NCBI RefSeq assembly: GCF_000344685.1
Contig: NW_006920412.1
Span: 3,053,834-3,117,833 of the forward strand
Origin: Gloeophyllum trabeum ATCC 11539
Lineage: Eukaryota; Basidiomycota; Agaricomycetes; Gloeophyllales; Gloeophyllaceae
Length of the DNA: 64,000 nucleotides
Reading direction: 5' to 3'
The notes beneath the pieces were generated by a model, which was not told where the DNA came from, ran no database searches, and worked only from the letters and a program-made list of their open reading frames with translations. Each line of letters starts with the position of its first letter. The stretch's first letter is position 1. A program made the position numbers and the translations under genes. This document shows positions 1-10,333 of this stretch, piece after piece.

Positions 1-1
1 T

Positions 2-2236
2 AATAGTATAGTCACTCAGCCTACTGCGCTGTTTGACGAAACTATGTTCCCTAAATGCCCCAATACAAAGCGACGGGCAAGCACTCGGCTGCAGAGTAAA
101 CCTAAACCAGCTGACAGTCAACCAGATAATTCTGATAATGACTGGATCACTGACGACGATGAGCCAAGCTCACGTCCTCCTCCTAAATCCCAAAAGGGGC
201 CAGGCCAGGATTGTGATGACGAACCTGTGCAGCCTGAGGCGTGAGAGCCTGAGAACCCGCTTTCTCCACCTCCGGGGGATCCTGCGCCACAAGATGAGCC
301 GTGGAGACCGGTGAGAGAAAGGAAACCAGTAACTCGCCCGGGTAATATCTACGGTGAATCACGGAATCCCGTAGACACCTATGGCAAGATTGAGTCAGAT
401 AAGAAGTGGAAGGATTTAGTCAGCGAAAAATCCAAGACGTCTCACATACCTCGCCAGTCCAAGCAGAAGCAACAGGTTCCCGGACCTAGCTCTGCCCCTC
501 CACCTCGCGACCCTCCTGCTCAATCCCCGGGTGCTTCACATGAGCTAGTCGCTCCTGAAGCCTCTGACCAGCAGTCTGAACAAGATGCTGATGAGTTACT
601 TCTGGCACAGCTATGCCGGGAAGGGGGAGTACCATTAATTAATTAGCTGCTTCTGAAAGCTATTTCGCCTGAGGCAGACGATCCAGACATGTCCAATGTC
701 AGAGAATGGACGTACCGCGATATCCTTCGCTTACCACCAGAGAAGCAGAAGGAGTGGAGAGCTGCTTGCCACGAAGAATTGGATGCACTTCGTTGGCACA
801 GAGTCTTCGACTTGGTTGACCGCCCTAAAGGGCGTAAAGTCATTAAATGTTGCTGGGTATTTGATGTCAAAACAGATGGACGTCGTAAAGCGAGATTAGT
901 CACTGAAGGCTTCTCGCAGGTTGAAGGCATTGACTTCGACCAAATATTCTCACCAGTTGTGCGCTTCGAGACAGTGCGCCTTATGCTCGCGCTAGCAGCA
1001 CTTGAGGACTGGCACATATCTGGACTCGATGTGCGCAATGCCTATCTTTATGGCAAACTGGATGAGGAAATATATATGGAACAACCTGAAGGCTTCGCCG
1101 TAAAAGGCCAGGAGCATAAGGTTTGTAGACTGTGCCGTGCACTCTACGGGCTTAAGCAAGCGGGGCTTGCCTGGTGGCGCACACTTGCTGAGTTGCTAGA
1201 GAAATTAGGCTGCAAACGTCTAACTACCGATGCTGGCATCTTCTTATTCAAAGAGAAGAATGGCCGCATGGTTATTATTGTCGTCTATGCTGATGACGCC
1301 TTGTTCTTTGGCAAGGACAAGTCCCTCGTGACAGATGTTAAGTCATGATTCATGAAGAAGTGGGAATGCAGGGACCTTGGCGATGTCAAGGAATTCCTAC
1401 GCATGCGCATTACAAGGCAAGGCCGAGAAATTCATCTCGATCAAATTGCCTACCTTGATAAAGTGCTGCAGCGTTGTGGCATGCAGAATGCAAAATCTGC
1501 GCCAACTCCTCTCCCTGCAGGCTATCGACCTGAGCCTAACAATGGTCTGGTCAATCCTACTCTTCGTAGCCGGTTCCAAACTGTGATCGGTTCCTTGCTT
1601 TACATTATGCTTGGAAATCGACCGGACATCAGCTACGCAGTGACCAAGTTAGCGCAATTTGCTGCTAATCCATCTCAAGCCCATTTAGATAAAGCGCTGT
1701 ATATCTGCCGCTATCTAATCAGGACTCGGAATTACACACTAGCTTTTGATGGCGCTAGTGGACTTGGTATTACTGCATGCACTGATTCGGACTGGGTGTC
1801 AGATCCCAGTACCAGGAAGTCCCAAACCGGCTACTTCCTTAAATTAGCCAATGGCATATTCAGTTGGCAGTCGAGAGCGCAGAAGACTGTTGCGCTATCC
1901 TCCACTGAAGCCGAGTACATGGCGCTCAGTGATTGTAGTCGCCAATGTGTATGGGTTAGACAACTCTTCGATGAGTTAGGCTACCGACTCAGCCCTATCC
2001 CTATTTGCGGTGACAACCAAGGATCTATATTCCTTGCATCTAATCCAGTCACCGAGCGAAGGTCTAAACATATTGACATTCGCTATCATTATATCAGGGA
2101 AGTCATCGAGCAGAAGAAAGTTGAAGTATTCTACATCAATGGCGAGAATAACCCTGCCGACATGTTCACTAAGAACTTGGGACATGTCAAGTTCCTGCGC
2201 TTCAGAGCACAACTCGGACTTAGGTTCTACAAGTAA
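2..2236 (+). pseudogene. copia Pol polyprotein (integrase tail, reverse transcriptase, RNase H) with three in-frame stops
   Basis: One reading frame runs through the whole stretch but is broken by TGA at 242-244, TAG at 644-646 and TGA at 1346-1348, with no frameshift between them. The reverse transcriptase starts near 689. It shows the copia-type 'DVRNAYLYG' and 'YGLKQAGLAWW' blocks and the catalytic 'YADD' box at about 1288-1299. RNase H follows, with 'DSDW', 'KSQTGY', 'SSTEAEYMAL' and 'KHIDIRYHYIRE'. The reading frame ends at 2236, shortly before the polypurine tract. The stops fall where CGA, CAG and CGA codons would restore sense, so each can be explained by one C-to-T change. The copy cannot make a full polyprotein, although its domains are otherwise well preserved, which suggests a recent death. 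Confidence 0.9.
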
Positions 2237-2293
2237 TCTAAGTCAGCCCAACGCTTGCGTGTGCGATTATCCGCGGCACTTAGCGAGGGGGAG

Positions 2294-2628
2294 TGTTGAA
2301 CTAGGCGCTGACTTAGCTGCCAGGTTCTACAACGTACCAGAACATACCGGAACCCTCTGGAATATTCTGGTATATTCCATTATTGTACAATGGCACGGAA
2401 CTCATGTGGGTCAGTGACATCATAGGTGGAGCTCAGTAGGATTAGGGATATTCCACGTAGCTTAGTCAGCCTATGGGCCACTGTGTATATAAACCCTACA
2501 GCTCTGCTGCCTAATGACAAGGGTCGTTTATACGAGCTTTACCAGTAGCTACAGCACCCAACCAATACAGGTGAGTTGTGTAGGGCGCACTGTGCGTGCT
2601 GCTGCCTCCATAACTCTTCATCAGTCTT
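2294..2628 (+). repeat. 3' LTR of the copia element
   Basis: It begins TGTTGAAC directly after the polypurine tract. A TATATAA box at about 2486-2492 would be the LTR promoter. A CAG|GTGAGT donor-like site occurs near 2568. The end coordinate is approximate (within about 10 bp), since the partner LTR is not in the window. Confidence 0.6.
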
Positions 2629-2629
2629 G

Positions 2630-3277
2630 TTAGAAAGACAGTAGTGAGATATATCGCCATGGTCCTGAGATCTCCTTCCTGTCCGTCAAAGTAGCACGCT
2701 CTGCGCGAGCATATATAAAGCGACTGTCAAGGTCTCCAGAACCACCCCCATTCCGATTCGCAAGCGGCACAAACGGCTGCTGGTCGGTGTGGCTGTCCGC
2801 CGGCACAACACCGTCCAGCAGGTATGCCTGCACTAACTCCAAGGTGTAAAACGACAGCTGGCTGAGGGTGGTGTGCCCGTGCCCCTCCGCCTGCTGGATT
2901 AGCCGCGCGTTGCTGCCCAACCGCTGCAAGCTGCTCAGCGCATTAACGTAGGGCGTGGCGGGGTCGTATGTCTGACTATATATTACGAGGTTCATCAGCT
3001 ATTCATGGCCCTGAGGAGGATAAATAACATGCGGACCTCAGTAGCAATATTGGGTTGTGCAGTGGCGAGCCCGAACGTGCCGTTGTATCGGCTCTGCCAG
3101 GGCTGCACGTCGGGAACATACACGCACATATCGAGCACGAACGGCACTTCCTCCACCTGAGGGGAGTTCTGCTGCAGCGTCTGTGCAATTTGCCCCGCCT
3201 GACGCCGCGCATCACCTGCCAAACTCGAAGGGAATGGCGGGGCCGCATCGTTACACTCACTGCGTTTCCTGCAAGTT
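2630..3277 (-). pseudogene. TAP-like alpha/beta hydrolase, C-terminal fragment (copy A)
   Basis: Two exons remain of a secreted serine hydrolase related to tripeptidyl aminopeptidases (TAP-like C-terminal domain). The upstream exon (about 3268-2996) starts with a 'CNDAAPP' block shared with copy C. The downstream exon carries 'YSQTYDPATPYVNALSSL', where the Asp of the triad is expected, and 'EGHGHTTLSQLSF', which holds the His. The lipase-like N-terminal half with the nucleophile Ser is absent. Similarity to copy C stops after 'GDLDS', where the reading frame runs on to a stop next to the copia LTR. It is a truncated remnant, probably cut by the retrotransposon and by an older rearrangement. 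Confidence 0.75.
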
Positions 3278-3995
3278 AGATGACCGGCGAATAGGCCATT
3301 GAATGGCCGACCTACATATACCTATCACACCCGTTGATATGACTTCTATATGACTACTGGATAGCACAAGAAATGTTCCCCTATTCTTACTTATCCATGC
3401 TTGTAATAGCCCACCAATCCGTTTCCCGGAAGAGTTGGGATACCCGCCTCATCCTGTTTATCCTCGACAGCTCATAGATCGTGTATCTACCATCGGATAG
3501 CTTGGCTACATCGATGATATACTATTGGATAGAATGGACTGCCGCCCGATTCCAGAACTCGATATGGTCGGCGCGGTGGACTACTAATCACCAAATTAGG
3601 GTAACCCCTAACCCAGAATGGTGTTCCCGCCACCTGTACCGCCTGCCCGACCGCACACTCGATCCCGATGCTCCACAGTCGTCAATCCCGTAGGGTACCA
3701 GAAATCACCTTTGATACAATGGTAAAGGTTAATACAAGAGATGTAACTAGTAATACGAGCCCACAAAACAAGAGCAAGCTGTGAAATACCCTTCTCTTAC
3801 CGTGTCTCATGCTAGGTTTGAAAGGTATGACTACGGCAACACCAAATGTGCAGCTCACTCAAAAACTATAGCCAGTGGTCGGCAACTGTCAGGTACGGCA
3901 GTCAAGTCCAAGACATCGGATCACTTACCCGGTACCCCAGCCATGAGCCTTCAAAACGGTCAGGGGCCTCCCTCATCCTCAACCCGCTCACCATC
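3278..3995. other. intergenic, no gene seen
   Basis: I see no convincing coding sequence here. Short open frames are uncorrelated with intron signals. The stretch separates the copy A hydrolase remnant from the next orphan gene and should hold that gene's promoter. Confidence 0.5.
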
Positions 3996-5776
3996 ATGTC
4001 CGCCCCGCAAGGCGACAACCCCGGTGCATTCCTGACCAACGCTAATCCTCCGGCTTCGCATAGCTTCTACCCACCACAACCAATGCAGTATACAGGACCT
4101 TACCAGTGGCCAAACAGCATGCCGATGCTGGATGACTTCAGTGTAAGTCCTAACTCTTCGAGACATAGATTAGCACTCACTGGGCTACCAGAATATGTTC
4201 CCTGGCAACGGTTCTGGGCACCATGCCTCCGGCCCACCCTACTTGCCCGCGCTTCAACAGTTCGCACCCATGGTGCCTCACCACGATTCCCAGATACCTC
4301 TGGTCCCCACCGGGCCCCAACAGTCTCCCAATATCGTCCTGACCCCATCTTCAGTTGGGAATGCCCCTGCTCAAGCTTTGACCAGGCCATCAGCTTCTCC
4401 AGACAACCAGGCAGCAACACCATTGGACGCACAAGCTTTCATGGATGCTTTCGGGATCAAAAGCCACAGTGATCTTCACCGAATCACTACGGTGTGGCAG
4501 AGGGTCGAGCAGGACCAGAATGAACGCCCTAGCAAGCCCAATGGGCCCAGGGCTCAGAACCGAAAGCTGATCGTTAGCCCACCTTCTCGTATTTCATAAA
4601 ACTGTACACTCACTGTCTAGCCACAGGAACTTGTCCATTATTATTGCTTGCTCCTGCTGGGTGTCCCTAATGGGGAGCGCAACTTCGTCTTGCCCGACCC
4701 TTTGCCCCTTGGTTCACCTCCAAGGCTGGACACAGGAGGTGCGCGCTTGTACAATCCAATTTGGGAGATGTCCCCGAAGTCTGGTCGCAACTACGAGTAC
4801 ATCAAGGAAGTGTCACGGATTGAGGACCATGAAAAGGTAAGCGTCTGACACGATCTTTGCATAGCATATTCACTTACCAAACTAGGACACTCCGAGCTTC
4901 CCTCCAAACACAACCAAAAAGGACATTACCAGGCACGTCTGTAACTATTTCAACAGTCTGCGCAAGGTATATACGGCCCAAGAAAACGAAGAGGCTCGCG
5001 CCAGGCGAAACATGCGCAACAACAATATGAGGCTGCGAAGCCGCAGGCATTCTGTATGTGAATATGTCAGTAATACGGCACACTGACACCTCATTTTCTG
5101 CGCACCTTCCTGCAGAGAATGACAATCTACCGTGGGCTCATACCTCAGTTCAAGGAGAAACACGGTGATGCGGCCTCCGAGGGTGTTGAACTCGTGCTTC
5201 TTAGCGACTGTGCCAGTGACGAGTGCAGCGACCAAGGCGAGTTCCTCAGTCCCGAGGAAGCGAAACAATATCGGCTCCAGAAGGGCGGGGGAGCGAATGC
5301 CTGGGAGATACGACGCCGCGAGTGGCGATCTGACCAGGTGAGTGCACTTAATTGTCTGAACGGTCGATTTACTGATCAATGAGGTCAAGTATAACCGCAT
5401 CGTGGGCTCCTTCCGACAGCTCGCTGTTGTGCAAGAGCAGCACCTGATAGCCAAGCAAGCAACATCTGGAAAGAAGTATAATCGGAATGGACGTACAAGG
5501 GTTCCTCGCGTCCTGGGAGCCGACATCAATGCTTATCGTGGTCCACCTCCGTCAGGTGCCCGTGCCCCCTTTGAGTGGTGCATTAGCACCGAATGGGCAG
5601 AAAAGTGGAACGAGGCCACCGGTGAGCGATACACAGGTGCACGCGAGAACGTGGAGCTGCCGATTTCTAGCCTTGTCATCTCTGATACAGAGATTGATCC
5701 TGAGTATCTCGCCTGGATCAAAAAGGAGTTGGGACCTTTGCCGGTACCCACGGAGCGGGAAGAACAGAACAAGTGA
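3996..5776 (+). CDS. orphan protein of unknown function (six exons)
   Basis: I do not recognise this family. Six exons join in phase 0 with clean GT-AG borders: 3996-4142, 4192-4572, 4627-4836, 4886-5053, 5116-5337 and 5384-5776. The result is a protein of about 506 residues. The first 170 residues are rich in Pro, Ser, Gln and Asn and look disordered. The middle is compact, with a run of Arg and Asn ('RARRNMRNNNMRLRSRR') suited to nucleic acid or histone contact. The last third is acidic to mixed, ending in 'PTEREEQNK'. There is no signal peptide and no membrane segment. Similar three-part orphan proteins recur in mushroom genomes, often in gene-poor or transposon-rich zones like this one. 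The exon structure is well supported; the function is open. Confidence 0.7.
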
Positions 5777-6403
5777 TAGATTTACTATAGAATGTGTCTC
5801 GATTAAAAAGGTCGAGCCATAAGCTACAACAATCATATTCAAACATTTTCCTGCTCGCGAGGTTAATATTTGACATACACGCTCGCCGTCGACCGACCCG
5901 AACATACCGGATTGAGTGTTATTGTTGCCCAGTACTGAGTATTGGCAATGTTAACCGTATGACGGATGACGTGCACGGATGAGATTCATACCTGGAGACC
6001 TTAGAAGTAGTACTCACCATAGGACGTACACCTACGAGCTCGACGGGCTGGAATACAACATCTTGGTTGAGGACGTGCGTTGTCGACTGCCTGAATATGG
6101 ATGAATCAAATTTCAAAGTCCGACATGGTAGATAAACTGCCTATTCCATGGTCATATATATAAATTCAATCTCATTTGAAGGAAATGAAGACCATACGAA
6201 CTTGCAGAACCAACATTCAATGTATAAGAAGGGATACATCATAAATAGCTAATCGGACAAGTAACTAAGTCATGAGGCGGCCCAACGGCTCTAACGGCTC
6301 TTCATCCTCGAGCTTTAGTGTACACAACTTGTAGGGTTTATGGGGGCGCAGCAGCAAAGGGGAGTGACTTGCAAATACCTTCCGCTCGGGGGTATCAGGT
6401 GGA
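5777..6403. other. intergenic, AT-richer, no gene seen
   Basis: This stretch lies downstream of the six-exon orphan gene. No coding sequence or structured repeat is visible. It probably contains the 3' ends of both flanking genes, which converge here. Confidence 0.4.
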
Positions 6404-7109
6404 TCAAGTCTGTATGCTGCGCGAGTTCCGACCTAAAGTCACCATTGTCAGTAGTGAAGTGCGTGAAAGCAGACAGAATCGGTGCACCGAAATCCTTCTC
6501 GCCCACGCTAGCATCTCATCTCGGCGGCCGGGCTTTTGAGTCAAGTTAATCAATGGAAAATGCAGATGATGCTACAAGGACTTACGACCTCCGTGTTCTC
6601 GTCGAACTCCGCAAGCATCACGAAGATTTCCGCAACGTCGGATCTTGAGTCCATGAACGTCGTAGCTTGACCGGGCTCCCAGCTCGTCCATTTCGGCGCA
6701 TAATCTGCACCATTCCAGCCGATCCACTTCTCGACTATCACGACAGGACTTGCTCGCAGTGCATGAGGAAGGCCGGAGTCGATCGGGATGGAAACCGCGA
6801 GATGGAGGTGGTAAGTGTCCATATCAACAAAGCACTTGATGGGCTCGGGATCCTAGCCATCGCGTCAGAGTTCGCCATGACAGAGGCAGCAAAAGAGAGA
6901 CGTACCGGTATTCGCGACATGAACAGCTCGCAGTAAACCTCGCAGCGCGGCTTCTCAACGCGACGTGAACAAGCCCCGCTGCCATCGGTAGCAACTCCTA
7001 GTACCTGTAGCCATAGATCACCGGGACCAGGGTCAGGAGGCGGCGGCGGCAGTCGTAATGGTCTCTTCGGTAACGGACGTGGCGAACGGAATCGGTTAGG
7101 GCGATACAT
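6404..7109 (-). CDS. small orphan protein, three exons
   Basis: I do not recognise the product. From ATG at 7109 the N-terminus is very rich in Pro and Arg ('RPLPKRPLRLPPPPPDPGPG'). It is followed by a Cys-containing segment and a first intron with a GTACGT donor near 6911. The second exon encodes a compact acidic domain with a Trp cluster ('EKWIGWNG' and 'PKWTSWEPG') and 'DVAEIFVMLAEFDENTE'. A second intron (GTAAGT donor, TTGAC branch, AAAAG acceptor) leads to a short basic last exon that stops at 6404. The spacing of tryptophans in 'KWTSWEPG' faintly recalls a chromodomain but is not enough to claim one. The two well-formed introns in phase 0 are the main support; the last exon is the least certain. 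Confidence 0.45.
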
Positions 7110-7185
7110 CTTGTTGGACTTAGAGCTATCGCAGCTCCCCAAGGCCGCGAGCACCTATAACTGATGTACATACTTATTTCACAAG

Positions 7186-7456
7186 AGGATAAACAGGATA
7201 GACAGCCTGTTCAGAGCAGTATTGAGCAGATATTCGACACTGAGCTAAGTTGCACGCTTGAGCAAGTATCCGCGAGGTGGATAGGTAGATTAGTTTGACT
7301 ATTTTGGATATCGCACGGTTACATAACAAGACGTAGAGCTCTCTCTGGCCGACGCAGGTGATAACACGGATGGTATGCATGACAGGTATGATATAATGGC
7401 TATCCTACCTATCTACCCCGTACACATAACTTGCAGCAAACGCAGTGACTGTATAA
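7186..7456 (+). pseudogene. inverted scrap of the TAP-like hydrolase locus
   Basis: On the plus strand, 7428-7454 matches the minus-strand start of the copy A exon (3251-3277) at 25 of 27 bases, including the intron acceptor 'CTTGCAG' and the first exon bases. A 13-bp match ('GAGGATAAACAGG') lies upstream in both places. The scrap therefore points the opposite way to copy B, which ends about 10 bp further on. This marks an inversion or fold-over breakpoint. Confidence 0.45.
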
Positions 7457-7462
7457 TTCACA

Positions 7463-8970
7463 TCAATCATTTACAACCGTATTGGCATCGCACGCGCTGC
7501 GAGATGCACTCACGGTAATGATAATCTCTGCGAAGAACGAGTCGTCAGGGAGCGCCCCGTCCTCCGGGTCGATCGGCGGCAAGACAGACTGCAGCATTGA
7601 CGTGTAGTTCCCCGCGAACGCCTGCGCCAGGGCACCCGCGAGCGTCGGCCAGTCGGCCATGCCGTGCAAACCATTGCAGAGCAGGATGCGAAGGACGCCC
7701 GCGTCCATGTACGCGGGACGCGTAGAGCTGGTCCAGCGTGCCGTTGAGGTGTGCGATAATTTCAGTAGAAGAGAAGTTGGAGAGCACGCAGGCGGGGCCA
7801 GCTCCCACACAAGTGTCGGCGAAGTACAGGAGGATTGCGCCAACTTCGGGAGTAACTGGCATGAGTGAGTCAGAATTGGTAGTAGTGTCCCTCGACGGCG
7901 AGTTTTTGTACTGCTACGTACGCAAAAGCGGCGTGGCTTCGTTTGACCGCTGCTTGGGGTTGATGATCCATCGAGGACGATGCGGCCGATAGGATCCGGG
8001 GGAAGGATCTGGATCATGTACTGTCCGATCGCGGAAGCATAAGACCAGCCCCAGACTGAAAACGACAGGATATCAACATAATGCAGGAAGTATACAATTG
8101 ATGAGCCAATCGTCTAAGTCGATGTCACGGACAACGGCTTCGGTACCTACAACAGGAGACTCCACGTTTCAATTCTGTGCAGTGCGAGCTCACTGACCGA
8201 CGAAAGGAATGAAATCTCCGACTCTCTCATAGCATTGAGCGGAAACTGGAGACACATTAGCTGCAAGCGAAGTTAATTCCTTGGTAAGATCATCGATGAC
8301 GTCCGCCGTCACATTGGACGGTAAGTTCAGGCTTGGGCGGCGGACCGTGCGGAGCCATATCTCCTCATCTAACAAGCTGTCGAAACACGAGATGTAACGT
8401 TCGGAAAACTTCACCCCGCGAGGGTCAAACCCGATGATATCATATTGGCCTAATGGAGGATGCTCGATCTTGTGCTCAAGAGACCAATAGAGAACAAGTA
8501 CCTTTCAGAACGGTCGACACATTTTGACCGAATAAAAGGGCAATCTGGGAGCCAGATCCACCTAGGACAACAGAGCATGTTAGCGAAGGGATCTCATCAT
8601 CTCTGCAAAAACATTCACCTGGTCCCCCAGGATTTACGAAGAGGCTACCGACACTAAGGACCAAAATTAGGACACTCTGTGGCTAAAGCGCTAATAATAC
8701 TCGCCAATGCGTGGTATTCGACGCCGGAAGCCGGGCTATGAATATGTTGATCGTCCGTGTATCTGTAACGTTGTTGTGGTCAAGAGGCACCGAGATGTTG
8801 GCGCACTGGAAGCTATCGTAGCCTTCCCCGCATGAGCCCCACTGGATGCCGCTAGTGCTGTTACCGGCTCGGGTGTTCAGATTGTGATGTGAGGCACTCC
8901 TATAAGGAACCAGCTGGAGTAGGATAAGCGAAAGGAAAGATGTACTGAGGTAATTCACCAGGGCGTGCAT
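7463..8970 (-). pseudogene. TAP-like secreted alpha/beta hydrolase, N-terminal and central part (copy B)
   Basis: The start at 8970 gives a signal peptide ('LSTSFLSLILLQLVPY'). Spliced exons then give the family hallmarks in order: 'WGSCGEGYDSFQCANISVPL', the oxyanion block 'NPGGPGGSG' (rebuilt across an intron), 'YDIIGFDPRGV', the nucleophile elbow 'WGWSYAS' near 8025-8045, and 'RIVLDGSSTP'. The Cys and aromatic segment 'FADTCVGAGPACVLSNF' and 'WPTLAGALAQAFAGN' follow. The frame slips by one base near 7708-7725, and the exon 1 to exon 2 junction does not join cleanly. After 'FFAEIIIT' a GTGAGT donor leads nowhere: the C-terminal exons with the acid and His of the triad are missing. Family members are about 500-600 residues, so this is roughly two thirds of a gene. 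Enzymes of this type are secreted peptidases or esterases. Confidence 0.7.
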
Positions 8971-9557
8971 AGTACGACGTCGATAAATTATTGCTCTCTC
9001 CCTTAGGCATCGCTTTATGACAGTGTGTTCCACACATAGGCCTGTGCATAGCTCGCAGTAGATCGCACAGCCCCACATGGGCTACGAGAATGCATATCCC
9101 CTGAGGGAGATCTCGTTCACAGCCTTCGAAGGCCGTGGAGGTCCTCAGAGGATACCGCAGTTGCACGGCAGGACAGCCAACTGTTAGATCATGCTTGAAA
9201 CGTCATTATAGACCGGGCATGCGTGCCCGATCCTGGTACAGTGAATAATGGCAGGGTCGTCTCTGACAAAGTCGTTCCACTTGATGATAGTCTATAGAGG
9301 CTCACCGGTTCCTTTACCGTCGGCCCACCGTTCCTAGCGAGGCTTTCACGTTGGATACGGCACAGGTCTACAGCTGAGCAAATAAGGACTCTCAGGGGAT
9401 GCTTCCGGCCATTTCTTCCAATGGCTCATCGCAACCCGCGCGGTGCGTTGTACCGCAGACATGGCAGTAAGATACTGACATTGGCATTGAGCACATGGTA
9501 TGGGCATGAGAACGCTGCGAAGCTTGAATCGTCAGTCTTCTTGCCCGTTATAGTCCA
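8971..9557. other. intergenic between two hydrolase fragments
   Basis: No coding sequence can be supported. It contains the upstream region of copy B and the breakpoint after the stop of copy C. Confidence 0.4.
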
Positions 9558-10170
9558 TCATAACGAGCTCTGTGCTGCCAAACATACAGCCGCCACAGCT
9601 TCCCTCAGACTATCCAGCTCCGCCGACCCCGTAGTATTCACCACAAACGGCATGGACGGCTGCTGGTCGACCTGGCAAACCGTGTGGCTGCTCTCCGGTA
9701 CCGCGCCCAGCAGATATGCCTAAACTTGCTCCCAGACGCAGAACGACACCTGAGAGAGGGAGGTGTGCCCGTAACCATCTGCCTGCTGGACGAGCCGCGC
9801 GTTGTCGCCAAGCCGTTTAAGACTGCTGAGCGCGTTCTTATACGCCGTGACGGGGTCGTGCGTCTGACTATATACAACGATGACCTATCAGGACCCTTCA
9901 CGGGGACTAAATCGACACTCTGACCTTACTATTAATTTGGGTGTGTGCAGGGTGCCGTTTGCGAGCCCGAACGGGCCGTCATACCTGCTCTGCCGGGGCT
10001 GTACGTCTGGCACGTACGCGAAGAATTCGAGCTCCATCGGGCCTTGAACGACCTGAGGGGAGTTCTGCTCCAGCGCCTGTGCGAGTTGCTCGGCCTGACG
10101 CCGCGCAGCAGATGCTAAACCCAAAGACAGCGGAGGGGCTGCATCGTTGCACTACATACATGGTTGCAGA
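9558..10170 (-). pseudogene. TAP-like alpha/beta hydrolase, C-terminal fragment (copy C)
   Basis: This corresponds to the same two exons as copy A. The upstream exon starts 'CNDAAPP' and continues through 'RRQAEQLAQALEQNSPQV' and 'YVPDVQPRQSRYDGPFGLANG'. After an intron comes 'VYSQTHDPVTAYKNALSSL' and the His-bearing 'DGYGHTSLSQVSF'. An in-frame TAG at 9720-9722 falls where copy A has CAG (Gln), so one C-to-T change kills the frame. The C-terminus after 'AELDSLREAVAAV' differs from copy A and is probably the original end, with a stop at 9558. Although it lies next to copy B and on the same strand, it sits upstream of it, so the two cannot form one gene in this order. Confidence 0.7.
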
Positions 10171-10333
10171 TACCCTTAATGTACGCGCGGAATGTATGGC
10201 AGTGAGACTCAGCGTGACATTCCGTCTGCGGCGCTGTCACGGCGACTCCGGGGTCACATGACGCCATTTCCCGTTATGGCAGGTTGTGGCTATGTCGATC
10301 GGGAGGCGAAGTAAGACCAACTGTTTGCAGATC

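Larger units (their letters stand above)
1..2628 (+). mobile_element. Ty1/copia LTR retrotransposon, 3' part, decayed
   Basis: The window opens inside a Ty1/copia element on the plus strand. Seen in order are the low-complexity, proline- and serine-rich end of the integrase region, the reverse transcriptase, RNase H, a purine-rich polypurine tract at 2283-2293 and a 3' LTR beginning TGTTGAAC at 2294. The 5' LTR, gag, protease and integrase core lie outside the window. The right LTR end is estimated near 2620-2628, because without the 5' LTR the terminal dinucleotide and target-site duplication cannot be fixed. The element abuts the truncated end of a hydrolase pseudogene on the other strand, so it probably landed in or next to that gene. 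Confidence 0.9.

Noticed and set aside
6550..6822. Chromodomain in the small orphan protein
   Set aside because: Only the spacing of a few Trp and Pro residues fits; the aromatic cage and core pattern cannot be confirmed by eye.
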